Positions 1-7,369 of a stretch of DNA of 51,450 bases are shown piece after piece. How positions within the stretch are numbered: the stretch's first letter is position 1; each line of letters opens with the position of its first letter. This stretch comes from a virus. The position numbers were made by a program, and so were the translations under genes. Location of the stretch: positions 1 through 51,450 of the IMG/VR virus record IMGVR_UViG_3300031650_000002; one strand, written 5' to 3'. The notes under the pieces were generated by a model that had not been told where the DNA came from, made no database searches, and saw only the letters and a program-made list of their open reading frames with translations.

Positions 1-734
1 GAATCAATAACCTTCTTTAATCTTTCTATTTCTTCTAAGGCATGTTCTGAATTTCTAATTGCATCACTGATTTTAGTATTATTTATCATAGCTTCATGTA
101 ATTCATTATTAATATCGTCTACAGATATCAATTCTTCCGGTAGATCTTCGATTGTTATTTCTTCCCTATTGCCGGATAGTAATTTTACTTCCCGGCCTTT
201 TTCTAACCTTTGATCATATAGATAAGCAATCTTTTTTTCTATTTCAGTAATATCAAATCCGGTTAAATCAATAAGCACCTGCCGTTGTTCCCTTCCCTTC
301 ATTTGTGAAAATAGCCGTGGATCAAAACTTAGATAACCGATAAAGTCATCTAATAGCTTTTGCGGGGTAGTATATTTTAGCCCTTTTCCGTTAGTTACTT
401 TTAGTTGGGTATCGCCGTTAGTTTTCCATATTCTATTTACGACAAATAGCACTTCCGGTATTTTCCCAGCAGCCAAGTCTTCAGGTGATAAATCTTCGCA
501 TAAAGTTACCTCACCTTCCGCTTCTTTTTCACCTTTTCTAATTGGCATAGGGGTTTCCTTAGCCCCAGCTTTCCAACACAATATATACCAAATAGAATCT
601 AAGGCCGAAGTTTTACCTGCCCCGTTCTTACCGGATATGATTATTACATCCTCTTTGGGCGTAATATCTATTGCCTTGATCCCTTTTATGTTCGTACTTT
701 TCAAATTTAATATTTTCAAACCTTTATTTTCCAC
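1..734 (-). CDS. AAA ATPase, N-terminal half (partial, runs off the left edge)
   Basis: A GTG start at 734 follows a good AGGAGG site. The first 244 residues are visible. Residues 35-43 form a P-loop (GKNGAGKTS) inside an SbcC/RecF-like N-terminal ATPase fold, and the last 50 or so residues are charged and coiled-coil-like. Proteins of this kind (AAA_23-like) are common in phage early regions near recombination genes and are thought to act on DNA ends. The catalytic C-terminal part is missing here. The matching C-terminal type (LKICVKIGMALNPKLKVLRI followed by a YQIWAEEVD segment) sits at the other edge of the window, so both pieces may be one gene of about 435 residues. A direct join of the two ends would be out of frame by one base. 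Confidence 0.85.
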   Translation of the reverse strand, partial: MENKGLKILNLKSTNIKGIKAIDITPKEDVIIISGKNGAGKTSALDSIWYILCWKAGAKETPMPIRKGEKEAEGEVTLCEDLSPEDLAAGKIPEVLFVVNRIWKTNGDTQLKVTNGKGLKYTTPQKLLDDFIGYLSFDPRLFSQMKGREQRQVLIDLTGFDITEIEKKIAYLYDQRLEKGREVKLLSGNREEITIEDLPEELISVDDINNELHEAMINNTKISDAIRNSEHALEEIERLKKVID

Positions 735-756
735 TTTTATTTACCTCCTAAAAATT

Positions 757-975
757 TTAATAATTTTGCATACCGTTCTCGGTATATAAGATCACCCCCT
801 TATTTATTTTCCTTCGATATGAAAGTCTATCATTCATTACTCTAACGTTACTCAATAAAAGATAATTTAATTTAACTTTTGTTAATTTGTTAGTAACTAA
901 TAAATTGCGAAATGCTTCCATAAAAGTTACTTTTCTTTCAGTTCCTAACTTCATATTTTCTTCAATAATTATCAA
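757..975 (-). CDS. small protein of unknown function
   Basis: A 72-residue basic protein. The TTG start is supported by a GGGGGTG ribosome site 8 bases upstream; the first ATG is 7 codons further in. It sits between two other small early genes and just before the AAA ATPase. I do not recognise a family. Confidence 0.6.
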   Translation of the reverse strand: MIIIEENMKLGTERKVTFMEAFRNLLVTNKLTKVKLNYLLLSNVRVMNDRLSYRRKINKGVILYTENGMQNY

Positions 976-981
976 TTATTC

Positions 982-1173
982 TCACCCCCTTAAAATATTT
1001 AATAATTTCTGAGTATTCTTTTGAGAAACTTTACATTTACATTGAGGTCTTTCTTTAAAAGTTAAAATATTATTAATTTTTAATTTATCTAAATACATTA
1101 TTTTTTCGTTACTAAGGACTGGAGTATAGCCGAATGTTTTAGCAATTTTGATAAAATTTTTTTGTGTATACAT
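982..1173 (-). CDS. small protein of unknown function
   Basis: A 63-residue protein starting MYTQKNF. The ATG at 1173 is chosen because AAGGAG lies 7 bases upstream; a longer reading from 1203 lacks such a site. It contains a CKCK motif near residue 45 and is lysine-rich. It is probably co-transcribed with the following small gene and the AAA ATPase. No family recognised. Confidence 0.6.
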   Translation of the reverse strand: MYTQKNFIKIAKTFGYTPVLSNEKIMYLDKLKINNILTFKERPQCKCKVSQKNTQKLLNILRG

Positions 1174-1221
1174 TGTTTGACTCCTTAAAATAAAAATAGC
1201 CAAATATCCAACCGGTTATTT

Positions 1222-1641
1222 CTAACCAACCAAATATTCGGCTTTAAATGCGAAACTGTTTAAAGACCCGCCTTTAATTCTATTTATTTTTTTAGGTAAT
1301 AATCTTAGATTATTTAAATCCCAAGCTTTTCTAAAACCAATATGCGTTGTTTTAGAATATTTATATATTCTAATAGGTTTTATGTGGTCTAATTCTAATC
1401 TGCAATCTAAATAATCCTGCCAGGTATATTCTTCGGGAATTGTAGAAATTAATCTTGCTTTTAATTCCCTTATTGTATATCCTAATATTATTTTCCAATG
1501 ATTTTCTTTATTAGATTTACTATTTTTTAAAGCCCTTCTAATCGAGCGACTTATATTTCTATCTAATCTAAATCTTTCGTCAGTTTTTAATCTATTAGCT
1601 TGATACTTTTTATAATATTCATAAAAAGATTTGTTATACAT
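1222..1641 (-). CDS. HNH endonuclease (homing type)
   Basis: 139 residues. The C-terminal half has an HNH core, LELDHIKPI followed by NLRLLPKKINRIKGG, as in free-standing phage HNH nucleases. The N-terminal part is basic and probably binds DNA. The gene has its own promoter-like boxes (1702-1730), and a terminator-like hairpin ends exactly at its ATG, so the only possible ribosome site (GGGG) lies in the 3' arm of that hairpin. It separates the repressor from the downstream early genes, as expected for a mobile insertion. Confidence 0.8.
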   Translation of the reverse strand: MYNKSFYEYYKKYQANRLKTDERFRLDRNISRSIRRALKNSKSNKENHWKIILGYTIRELKARLISTIPEEYTWQDYLDCRLELDHIKPIRIYKYSKTTHIGFRKAWDLNNLRLLPKKINRIKGGSLNSFAFKAEYLVG

Positions 1642-1676
1642 AAAAAAACCCCAAATATTCTTAAATGTTCAGGGTC
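1642..1676 (-). terminator. terminator-like hairpin abutting the HNH start codon
   Basis: On the minus strand an ACCC arm pairs with GGGGT, an inner AACATT/AATATT stem adds to it, and seven T residues follow directly before the ATG at 1641. It may be an intrinsic terminator or attenuator that limits HNH expression, because the weak GGGG ribosome site is inside the stem. Confidence 0.55.
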
Positions 1677-1701
1677 TTTTTTGGTATTCGATATATTATA
1701 T

Positions 1702-1730
1702 GTTATATCCTGTAATATATCTTATGTAAA
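1702..1730 (-). promoter_or_regulatory. candidate sigma-A-type promoter for the HNH gene
   Basis: Minus-strand boxes are TTTACA (1725-1730) and TATAAC (1702-1707) with a 17-base spacer, about 60 bases upstream of the HNH start and just downstream of the XRE stop. Confidence 0.4.
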
Positions 1731-1773
1731 CTAAATAACTAAAATTAAACCCCGAAACATTTAAAATATTTTT

Positions 1774-1959
1774 TTATAATAATACTTCTTTATAAAAATC
1801 CATTATTGCTTTTTGATATATTGGTAAAGGTTTTCTAGTTGTCCCTAATTCCCATCTTACTATTGTATGCTCTCTACAGCCAATCTTATCAGCAAGCTCT
1901 CGCCTGGTCAAATTAGCTTTTTCCCTTGTTTTTCTTAATTTGCTTAAATCAATTATCAT
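1774..1959 (-). CDS. XRE-family repressor-like HTH protein
   Basis: 61 residues, essentially one Cro/CI-type helix-turn-helix (residues about 8-40, including LTRRELADKIGCREHTIVRW). Its length fits a minimal Cro-like regulator, not a two-domain CI repressor. The ATG at 1959 has a GGGAGG site. It is the first gene after the main terminator and is preceded by a near-consensus promoter overlapped by a long inverted repeat. Autoregulation of the early operon that leads through the AAA ATPase is likely. This is inference from the layout. Confidence 0.85.
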   Translation of the reverse strand: MIIDLSKLRKTREKANLTRRELADKIGCREHTIVRWELGTTRKPLPIYQKAIMDFYKEVLL

Positions 1960-1979
1960 ATAACTAACCTCCCATAAAA

Positions 1980-2008
1980 ATATTACTATATGTATAGTAA
2001 TATGTCAA
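1980..2008 (-). promoter_or_regulatory. early promoter with overlapping operator
   Basis: Minus strand: TTGACA (2003-2008), 17-base spacer, TAATAT (1980-1985). An inverted repeat with 10-base arms, ATATTACTAT and ATAGTAATAT, covers 1980-2003, that is the -10 box, the spacer and the first base of the -35 box. This is the natural binding site for the XRE protein encoded 20 bases downstream. Confidence 0.8.
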
Positions 2009-2196
2009 CCCCTTTTTGAAAATAAATTAAAAAATGTGAGTTTGAACAAAAAATAGCATTATATTAGCTTGTTTTTTGTGCGGATTATATATAATCGCCT
2101 TTAAGGGGTCTGTGGCTATCGTAGTGGCAAATTATGCTTTTTACATACAATCATAAGCAGATATGCCTATTTTAGCGAGGTTATTAGTACTATAAA
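2009..2196. other. non-coding spacer between terminator and early promoter
   Basis: No convincing gene on either strand. It is AT-rich upstream of the -35 box, where an UP-element-like tract could lie. It holds a perfect 14-base palindrome, GATTATATATAATC at 2083-2096, flanked by partly complementary GC-rich trinucleotides. This could be a second operator. Confidence 0.5.
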
Positions 2197-2226
2197 CAGA
2201 AAAAGCCAGCTTTTACACTGACTTTT
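2197..2226 (-). terminator. intrinsic terminator of the late operon
   Basis: Minus strand: AAAAGTCAG pairs with CTGGCTTTT (9 bp, one G-U) around an 8-base loop, followed by TTTCTGTTT. It lies after the last late gene and before the early promoter, so it separates the two transcription units. Confidence 0.75.
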
Positions 2227-2283
2227 CCTGCGGAGGAAAAAATGAATCTGGATATTATAACCGTCCAGCCCGGCTTGGGGGGA

Positions 2284-2581
2284 TCACCTATTATTTATAA
2301 ATCTTTCTACTTCCTCTTTCATCTGCTTATCTAATTTATTTTTAAACTCTTTTTGTTTTACATAGAATAATAGTTCTCTTACTTTTAGTTCAACTCTTAT
2401 ATTTCCCTTTTTACTGTTTGGATCAAAACCCTAATAACATCTTAACAACTTTAACAACTACATCATCAACTTTACTTTCCGTTTCTGCTGCTTTTAGTTC
2501 CCATTCATTTAAAGATTTTTCAATAGCACTTCTTAATTCAGGGCTAATCAAATCTAAAATCTTTGAAATTATTGTCCACAT
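2284..2581 (-). CDS. small late protein read through an apparent +1 frameshift
   Basis: An ATG at 2581 (AGGAG site 8 bases upstream) opens 52 codons, ending LLGF and a TGA at 2423. In the +1 frame coding continues at once as DPNSKKGNIRVELKVRELLF and on to a stop at 2284, giving about 96 residues. The C-terminal part has no start codon or ribosome site of its own, so both parts belong to one protein. The junction is GGG TTT TGA, which resembles the UUU-UGA slip of RF2-type programmed shifts, but one extra T in the TTTT run would also explain it. The protein is charged and helical; I do not recognise the family. Confidence 0.6.
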
Positions 2582-2607
2582 GATTTTTACTCCTTTCTAT
2601 TTTATTT

Positions 2608-2691
2608 TTATAAGTATCTCAACAATTCTATCCACCATGCAATAAGTGCGAATATTAATCCCCCACCTACTAACCAGTTTAATATTCCCAT
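2608..2691 (-). CDS. 27-residue membrane peptide
   Basis: ATG at 2691 with AAAGGAGG 7 bases upstream. The sequence is almost wholly hydrophobic (MGILNWLVGGGLIFALIAWW and a short tail), one transmembrane segment. It is translated just before the frameshifted small gene, immediately after the large non-coding region. The function is unknown; a regulator of lysis or of host membrane state is only a guess. Confidence 0.55.
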   Translation of the reverse strand: MGILNWLVGGGLIFALIAWWIELLRYL

Positions 2692-3698
2692 AATATCCTC
2701 CTTTCTCATTTCTATGCACCAAAGTTATCACTAACCTCTGTTTCGTGTATGTAATTGAGAATCTAATTGTGAACTAACCGGAATTACCGGATAACTGTAG
2801 TCCATATCGACACGTTTGTAGTCATATATAGGGTGTGACCCCATATATTGAACATGCAAGGTCGATAATAGTCTCACTATTTGGTATAAACGTGTCCAGT
2901 TTCGTCACTCTATCATTCGCTAAAAATGATTATTTAAACTATTTTCTGGTAGTGATAATAAGTAATTGCGTTATTATCATCTTGTGTAAATTTTGCACAT
3001 ACTCGATTCTAATGAATGCTATAAATAACACTTTCAGCAACCGTTGAAACAGGGGACGCCATTGAAACGCCCCCGTTACTCCTTCTCCACATGGCAGATG
3101 AGCTAATATTTTAGACGTTCGGCTAAAATATTATATCGTTAAACTTTTCTTACCTGACAATTCGCCTTTTAAGACAATTTGTCTGGTATATCTGTAACAT
3201 AAGGAATAATCCCTCCAAAATATGTTATATATATATTTCCATTAACTTACTGTCCTTAGGTGTTTACACTTCTCAACAACTGTTATCAATTGTGTCCATA
3301 ACTGATAATAGCGTTGTCGCTAATTATCACAATTCGTTTTGAAAGAGAATTAGCAAATATGCTAACATTTCACTTCTACATTAACATTGTGTTAAATATT
3401 CATTTAAAAGTGAACATTATTGCCGTAGGTGTTATATCAGGAATGCAATATGTATCCTAATCCGCCCATTCCCATACTTCTATTATTCGCTTATTATCTA
3501 TGTTAGGATTTGTTTGTTTCATTTCTCCAACGCTTTAAATAGTATTTTCAAGAATTGACCACTCCACCTATCTTGGTTGTTTTCCTTCGCTCTAAGAGTT
3601 CCAGTAACAACTAACATGTATCTTCAAGAAAAGCTACCATGAGCTTTTATCAGCGGAGTGGAACGTTTAAGAACCAATTGCCTGTTTTCCCACCCTGT
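2692..3698 (-). ncRNA. large structured non-coding RNA candidate, main part
   Basis: About 1 kb with no plausible gene on either strand but many strong stems. CCACTCC 3559-3565 pairs with GGAGTGG 3655-3661 and encloses a 7-bp hairpin at 3629-3648. Other stems are: 3454-3460 with 3503-3509; hairpin 3350-3365; an 11-bp hairpin with one bulge, 3303-3329; hairpin 3276-3293; hairpin 3156-3183; an 11-bp hairpin 3104-3133; 3052-3058 with 3068-3074; a 9-bp hairpin 2953-2979; hairpin 2912-2930. A three-way junction is closed by 2810-2818/2888-2896 and contains hairpins 2824-2848 and 2867-2881. The minus strand is inferred from gene direction. Size, density and phage setting recall GOLLD and ROOL RNAs, but I cannot show sequence homology to either. 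Confidence 0.55.
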
Positions 3699-4202
3699 TC
3701 ATAAAAATCTAATAGCTAATCTATTTATTTCCATCATATTTTTACCCGTTTTTAAACAATGAACGATACCTCGATGAATCGCTTTGGGCATATAGATAAC
3801 ATCATTTTTATTTATATGATGACCTTCTGAATCTTCAAAAGATTGATTAAGGGGATTAAATCCTAACTCACGTCTTTTGAAATCATTTCTTTGGCTATTT
3901 ATTTCCCCTTTTTCTGTCTTATTATATTTTCGATTGTGTTTATTGTGTTTCCCACGATTATTTATACGATATTGTTCTATCTTTTCGAAATTATTTTTTC
4001 GATATCGTTTATCATGTTCTTTTCTTTTTTCGGGGTTATCTTCACGCCATTGTTTCTTATGTTCTGGATTATTTTTACGCCATTGTTTATTATATTCGTT
4101 TTTATCTTCCCGATTGTCCAATGTCCATTGTTTCATATATTCTTTGCGTTTTTCTTTATTGTCAATACGATATTGCTTATCATATGCTTTTCTATCGAAC
4201 AT
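3699..4202 (-). CDS. HNH-like homing endonuclease inside the structured RNA region
   Basis: Read from the ATG at 4202 (MFDRKAYDKQ), with GGAG upstream, 167 residues. The first 100 or so are repeats of a basic YR-NN-EK pattern, as in other short phage homing nucleases with DNA-contacting repeats. The C-terminus (EGHHINKNDVIYMPKAIHRG) resembles a degenerate HNH core with HH and a later H. It splits the hairpin-rich non-coding region. The 12-base sequence AGGGTGGGARAA occurs on both sides (4218-4229 and 3685-3696), compatible with an insertion. Confidence 0.6.
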   Translation of the reverse strand: MFDRKAYDKQYRIDNKEKRKEYMKQWTLDNREDKNEYNKQWRKNNPEHKKQWREDNPEKRKEHDKRYRKNNFEKIEQYRINNRGKHNKHNRKYNKTEKGEINSQRNDFKRRELGFNPLNQSFEDSEGHHINKNDVIYMPKAIHRGIVHCLKTGKNMMEINRLAIRFL

Positions 4203-4406
4203 AATTCTCCTAATCCATTCTCCCACCCTCATGGACTTAGCCACTGCAGTCGGCTACCCTATCACCTCTAAGAAATATAAGCACAGGCTTATATTGTAGT
4301 GTGATATTTATTATGCCAATATTTGGTGAATGTTTTATCACAATGTCGACTAATCTAACACTCACCGCTCGCCACCTTGCCTTCATTCGAAGTTGGAGTG
4401 GCTCTT
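4203..4406 (-). ncRNA. structured non-coding RNA candidate, 5' part
   Basis: No gene is visible. Strong minus-strand stems follow the tRNA-like element. GGTGAGTGTT pairs with AACATTCACC (4357-4366 with 4325-4334, 10 bp with one G-U). AATATAAGC pairs with GCTTATATT around a CTGT loop (4274-4295, 9 bp) inside an ATCAC/GTGAT helix (4261-4265 with 4301-4305). A TAGCC/GGCTA hairpin follows. It is probably the 5' portion of the same transcript as the 2692-3698 region. Confidence 0.4.
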
Positions 4407-4504
4407 TGGTGGAGGCGGAGGACGGTCAGCCCTCGTGCAAGAACAAGTATCGACTTGGTGATACCCAAATCCACTATGCCTATTCCTGTCGAACATACAC
4501 CCCC
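4407..4504 (-). ncRNA. tRNA/tmRNA-like element ending in CCA
   Basis: 98 nt starting 3 bases after the stop codon of the phosphoesterase gene. The 5' GGGGGTG pairs with CGCCTCC over 7 bp, followed by A and CCA. The third pair is G-U, the known alanine identity element shared by tRNA-Ala and tmRNA. TTCGACAGGAATAG just after the 5' arm matches the conserved D-analogue of tmRNA. A GUAUC/GAUAC arm and a 5-bp T-arm-like hairpin with a 7-base loop follow. Against a functional tmRNA: the T loop (CTGACCG) is not canonical, and no tag reading frame or pseudoknots fit in 98 nt. A degenerate tmRNA or a tRNA-like domain of the long RNA are both possible. Confidence 0.45.
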
Positions 4505-4507
4505 ATA

Positions 4508-5755
4508 TTAAATAACTACTTCAAAGACCGTTCTTTTCTTCCTAATTCTATCTGCACTCTTTGCATTATAGGCTTCAATTTCTGTTTCGATGTTATAGCC
4601 CTCTATATGCTCCGTATGCTGTAAATCAATTTTAATGCTATCTATCCTATTTGAGCTATAAATGATATGTATATTCTGGCTTGCCCTACTCGTTAACTGC
4701 AAGCCCCTTTCGCTATATTCATTAGCCCCCACAATAGAACTACCCCTTGCGTATACATCACCTATCCTGGCAGAATGTAAATGTCCGGATATTATAAAAT
4801 GTATTGTTATACCTTTAGCCGCATATTTGCCCTTTATCCCCTGTATAGCTTTCTCAGTCTTTCCTTTTATTTGATGTCCATGAATAAGTAATATATTTTT
4901 GTTTCCTACTTTCACGATTTGCTCCATCGGGTCCGAGTCTGATAAGAATAAGATTCCTTTACTTCCCCTGAATAGATAATTTAATATATTAAATATCGTA
5001 AAATCGTAGTTATCGGTAGCTAAAATATCATTCCAGGCTATATCTTTTGCTATCCTGCTTTCGTTACCCGTTACCCCTGCCACCGTTAAGTTAAAATCTT
5101 TATTCAAGTCAAGGATCATCAGTTCAATTAACCGGACAGCCAAAAAAGTAGCCTTGCTACGATTGGTCGCCTGTGCCAATAATTCATCAAGTCGCCGGTC
5201 GCTATTCATCAAGTCACCGGTCATAGCGAATAATACATTCTTAACATTCTTTAGCTTAAAATATTCTCTTGCCTCTTCAACGAATAATTTACACCGCTTA
5301 CTTGCTATATCAAAATCATATTTATTAATAGCCAAATTAACCAGCTCATTAAAATGCGGGTCGGTTAAATGGAATATTCCCGCCGCTTCATTCTGGTAAT
5401 TCTTATGTTTTATGGTAAATTTAGCGAGATTATACTGGTCTAAAATCTTAACTAATTCTTGATTATATTCAGCTACTGCATTATCTATCCTGGCATATTC
5501 CCGGAAGGCTTTCCGTTCTATCCGGTTAGAATCGGCAAATCGTTGTGTTTTTTTGGCAAGTTTAATATTTTCTCTTAGTAACTCAAGGTCTATATCAGGG
5601 AATTGACTTAGAATATCTTCATCTAAAAATTCTTTATCACAGCTATTACAATAAAATCTTTGCTTTTTAACTGTTTCCCCTTTTTTGAGTGGTTTATATC
5701 CTGAATATTTCCAATTACTTGAACCACATTTAGGGCATTTAATACTTAGTGGCAT
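4508..5755 (-). CDS. metallophosphoesterase with N-terminal zinc ribbon
   Basis: 415 residues from the ATG at 5755, which has GGGGG upstream. Residues 7-39 are a zinc ribbon (CPKCG then CNSCD). A charged helical linker follows, then a calcineurin-like phosphoesterase domain with DPH, GDLMNS, GNESR, LIHGHQ and SGHLH motifs in the family order. Such phage proteins probably act on DNA, as Mre11/SbcD do, but the SbcD-specific regions are not recognisable. It overlaps the end of an upstream HNH gene, and its stop lies 3 bases before the tRNA-like element. Confidence 0.8.
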   Translation of the reverse strand: MPLSIKCPKCGSSNWKYSGYKPLKKGETVKKQRFYCNSCDKEFLDEDILSQFPDIDLELLRENIKLAKKTQRFADSNRIERKAFREYARIDNAVAEYNQELVKILDQYNLAKFTIKHKNYQNEAAGIFHLTDPHFNELVNLAINKYDFDIASKRCKLFVEEAREYFKLKNVKNVLFAMTGDLMNSDRRLDELLAQATNRSKATFLAVRLIELMILDLNKDFNLTVAGVTGNESRIAKDIAWNDILATDNYDFTIFNILNYLFRGSKGILFLSDSDPMEQIVKVGNKNILLIHGHQIKGKTEKAIQGIKGKYAAKGITIHFIISGHLHSARIGDVYARGSSIVGANEYSERGLQLTSRASQNIHIIYSSNRIDSIKIDLQHTEHIEGYNIETEIEAYNAKSADRIRKKRTVFEVVI

Positions 5756-6480
5756 ATATTCCCCCAATCAATATTTTGTTATATTTTTTACTATTACAAC
5801 TCTGGCAAGTGGGAACTATATTTTCTTTTGTATTGTCCCCACCTTTACTTATCGGTATAATATGGTCTTTTGTAGGTAAATTTTCCTCATCAAATTCACA
5901 ACCACAATAAGCACATCTGTAATTGTATGCTTCTAATATATCTACCCATTCATTTAAAGTTAAGGTGTTAATAATTACTTTTTCTATTGCACGTCTTTTG
6001 GAATAACTTCTTTGACTACAAGCTTTCCCCTTTTCTGTTTTAAACCAAATCCTACCTAATTCTAAATATCTTTCCTTATGTTTCCTTTTATATTTTCTCC
6101 AATATTCTGGATTTTCTTTCCATAGTTTTTTTTGTATATTTTGAGATTCTTTCCTTATTTTTTATGTAATATTTTTTATAATATCCTTTAAGATATTCTT
6201 TATTATCTTCTTGCCATTTTTTCCCTTTTTTTAATATTTCCTTTCTGTTTTCTCGATAATATTCTTTAAAATGTTCTTTAAAATATTTTTTTCTTTTTTC
6301 TTTATTTCTTATATAGTATTTTTTATTATATTCTTTCATATAATCTTTGTTGTTATTCGCTTGGATTCTTTCTCTATTATCTATATAATATTGTTTCTGT
6401 CGTTTTAATTTTTCTTCCTTATTTTTTTGATAATATATTCTATCCCTCTTTTTTTGATCTTCTTTATTCTTATATGGCAT
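5739..6480 (-). pseudogene. HNH endonuclease split by a one-base shift
   Basis: Reading starts at the ATG at 6480 with repeated basic YY-NKE units and stops at 6088. The +1 frame continues from an A8 run (6126-6133) as KLWKENPEYWRKYKRKHKER and ends with a full HNH domain: CAYCGC, DHIIPISKGGDN, CQSCNSKK, stop at 5739. Seven A residues would restore one frame of about 247 residues. Organisation is that of phage HNH nucleases with N-terminal repeats. It could be decayed, slippage-expressed or a sequence error. It lies between the zinc-ribbon gene and the phosphoesterase. Confidence 0.75.
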
Positions 6481-6522
6481 TAATTACCTCCAAAAAAAGT
6501 TGTCAAGTTCTTCCTCCTTTAC

Positions 6523-6705
6523 TTATTCAAATTCAAAATATCTTTCGATTTTATCATTCTCCTCATTCTCATATTCCTCTTTATCTATCTCTAATCTGTT
6601 TTTACAGTAAGGACACATCGACACATATTTATCATTAACCAACCTAAATGATATAACCCAGCCACAATTCGGGCAGGTATAGAATCTATCATCTACCGCT
6701 ACCAT
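6523..6705 (-). CDS. small zinc-ribbon protein
   Basis: 60 residues with two CxxC knuckles (CPNCG near residue 10 and CPYCK near 32) and an acidic C-terminus. It is a typical small phage zinc ribbon, possibly a transcription or nucleic-acid accessory factor. It follows the lysis hydrolase with a short gap. Specific function unknown. Confidence 0.7.
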   Translation of the reverse strand: MVAVDDRFYTCPNCGWVISFRLVNDKYVSMCPYCKNRLEIDKEEYENEENDKIERYFEFE

Positions 6706-6715
6706 CTTTATACCC

Positions 6716-7156
6716 TTACCTTACACCTCTAATCAATCTAAGGTTATTCACTCCGTAGACAGCCATATAATCTCCTCCTTCTGCCCAATATGGAGGGTTG
6801 CTATCTAAACTCTTATCGTAATAATGCCTAACGCCTACAATAGGGTTATGCTTTTCTGCACTTTGCATAACAACTACTGCTACACCAATGCATACTTCCC
6901 AAAGCCTGCCTTTAATTATTCCCTTTATTACCTTATAATTATGGTCATCTTTATTCCAACAGCTAAACTGTCTCGGTTGTAAAACAACGTCTTTATAAGT
7001 ATTACCATGTCGTTTAGCTTGTAGCCTGTTTCGTATAACCCAACCCACAATAAGCATCGTTTCTATGCTCTCTCCTCTTGCTTCACCATAAATTGTTTTT
7101 GCAAGATGTAAAAGGTCAGTATTTAGGTTTGCAATCTTAGATAATTTAGAAATCAT
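6716..7156 (-). CDS. SleB-type cell wall hydrolase (endolysin)
   Basis: 146 residues forming a single hydrolase_2/SleB-like domain: LAKTIYGEARGES with the catalytic glutamate, VIRNRL, then a conserved QFSCW and the C-terminal HYY segment. Members cleave peptidoglycan glycan strands. No signal peptide is visible, so release would depend on the adjacent holin genes. GAAGG site before the ATG. It is the last gene of a compact lysis cassette. Confidence 0.8.
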   Translation of the reverse strand: MISKLSKIANLNTDLLHLAKTIYGEARGESIETMLIVGWVIRNRLQAKRHGNTYKDVVLQPRQFSCWNKDDHNYKVIKGIIKGRLWEVCIGVAVVVMQSAEKHNPIVGVRHYYDKSLDSNPPYWAEGGDYMAVYGVNNLRLIRGVR

Positions 7157-7369
7157 TTAATCACCTTCACAATCTTTTTTCCCGCTTTGTAGATAAAATT
7201 TAACTATCAGCGTAACCAGCCCAGCAAATATACCATATACAGTTGTCAGGAATGTATCTAATTCAATACACCCCGAAAAGATATTTAGGGTAACTTTTAG
7301 GAAACAATATAATATTGCAAATACTAATATTCGCCTGATTAAGTGATACTTATTTACTAGATTATTCAT
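7157..7369 (-). CDS. holin-like membrane protein
   Basis: 70 residues with two predicted transmembrane helices (residues about 12-30 and 38-58) and a charged C-terminal tail (KKDCEGD), typical of small class II holins. The start overlaps the upstream XhlA-like stop by 4 bases, and the hydrolase follows at once, so the three are translated together. Confidence 0.65.
   Translation of the reverse strand: MNNLVNKYHLIRRILVFAILYCFLKVTLNIFSGCIELDTFLTTVYGIFAGLVTLIVKFYLQSGKKDCEGD

Noticed and set aside
3040-3080. Two GTTGAAAC/ATTGAAAC motifs about 20 bases apart, like CRISPR repeat ends
   Set aside because: Only two short copies without full repeats or spacers; they lie in and beside a hairpin of the structured RNA region.
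3420-3540. A 21-codon minus-strand ORF (MKQTNPNIDNKRII start) with GGAG upstream in the structured RNA
   Set aside because: Very short and inside a helix (3454-3460 with 3503-3509); no sign of conservation can be judged. It could be a leader peptide, but not supported.
3877-4299. Plus-strand hydrophobic ORFs opposite the HNH gene
   Set aside because: Their Phe/Leu/Ser-rich sequence is the complement of Lys/Glu-rich repeats; not genes.
4203-4504. Group I intron
   Set aside because: Hairpins and a nearby HNH gene suggested it, but I could not find the P3-P7-P8 core or the R and S consensus segments.
4301-4624. Plus-strand ORF of 107 codons
   Set aside because: Its second half mirrors the phosphoesterase gene and its first half covers the tRNA-like element and stems; no ribosome site.
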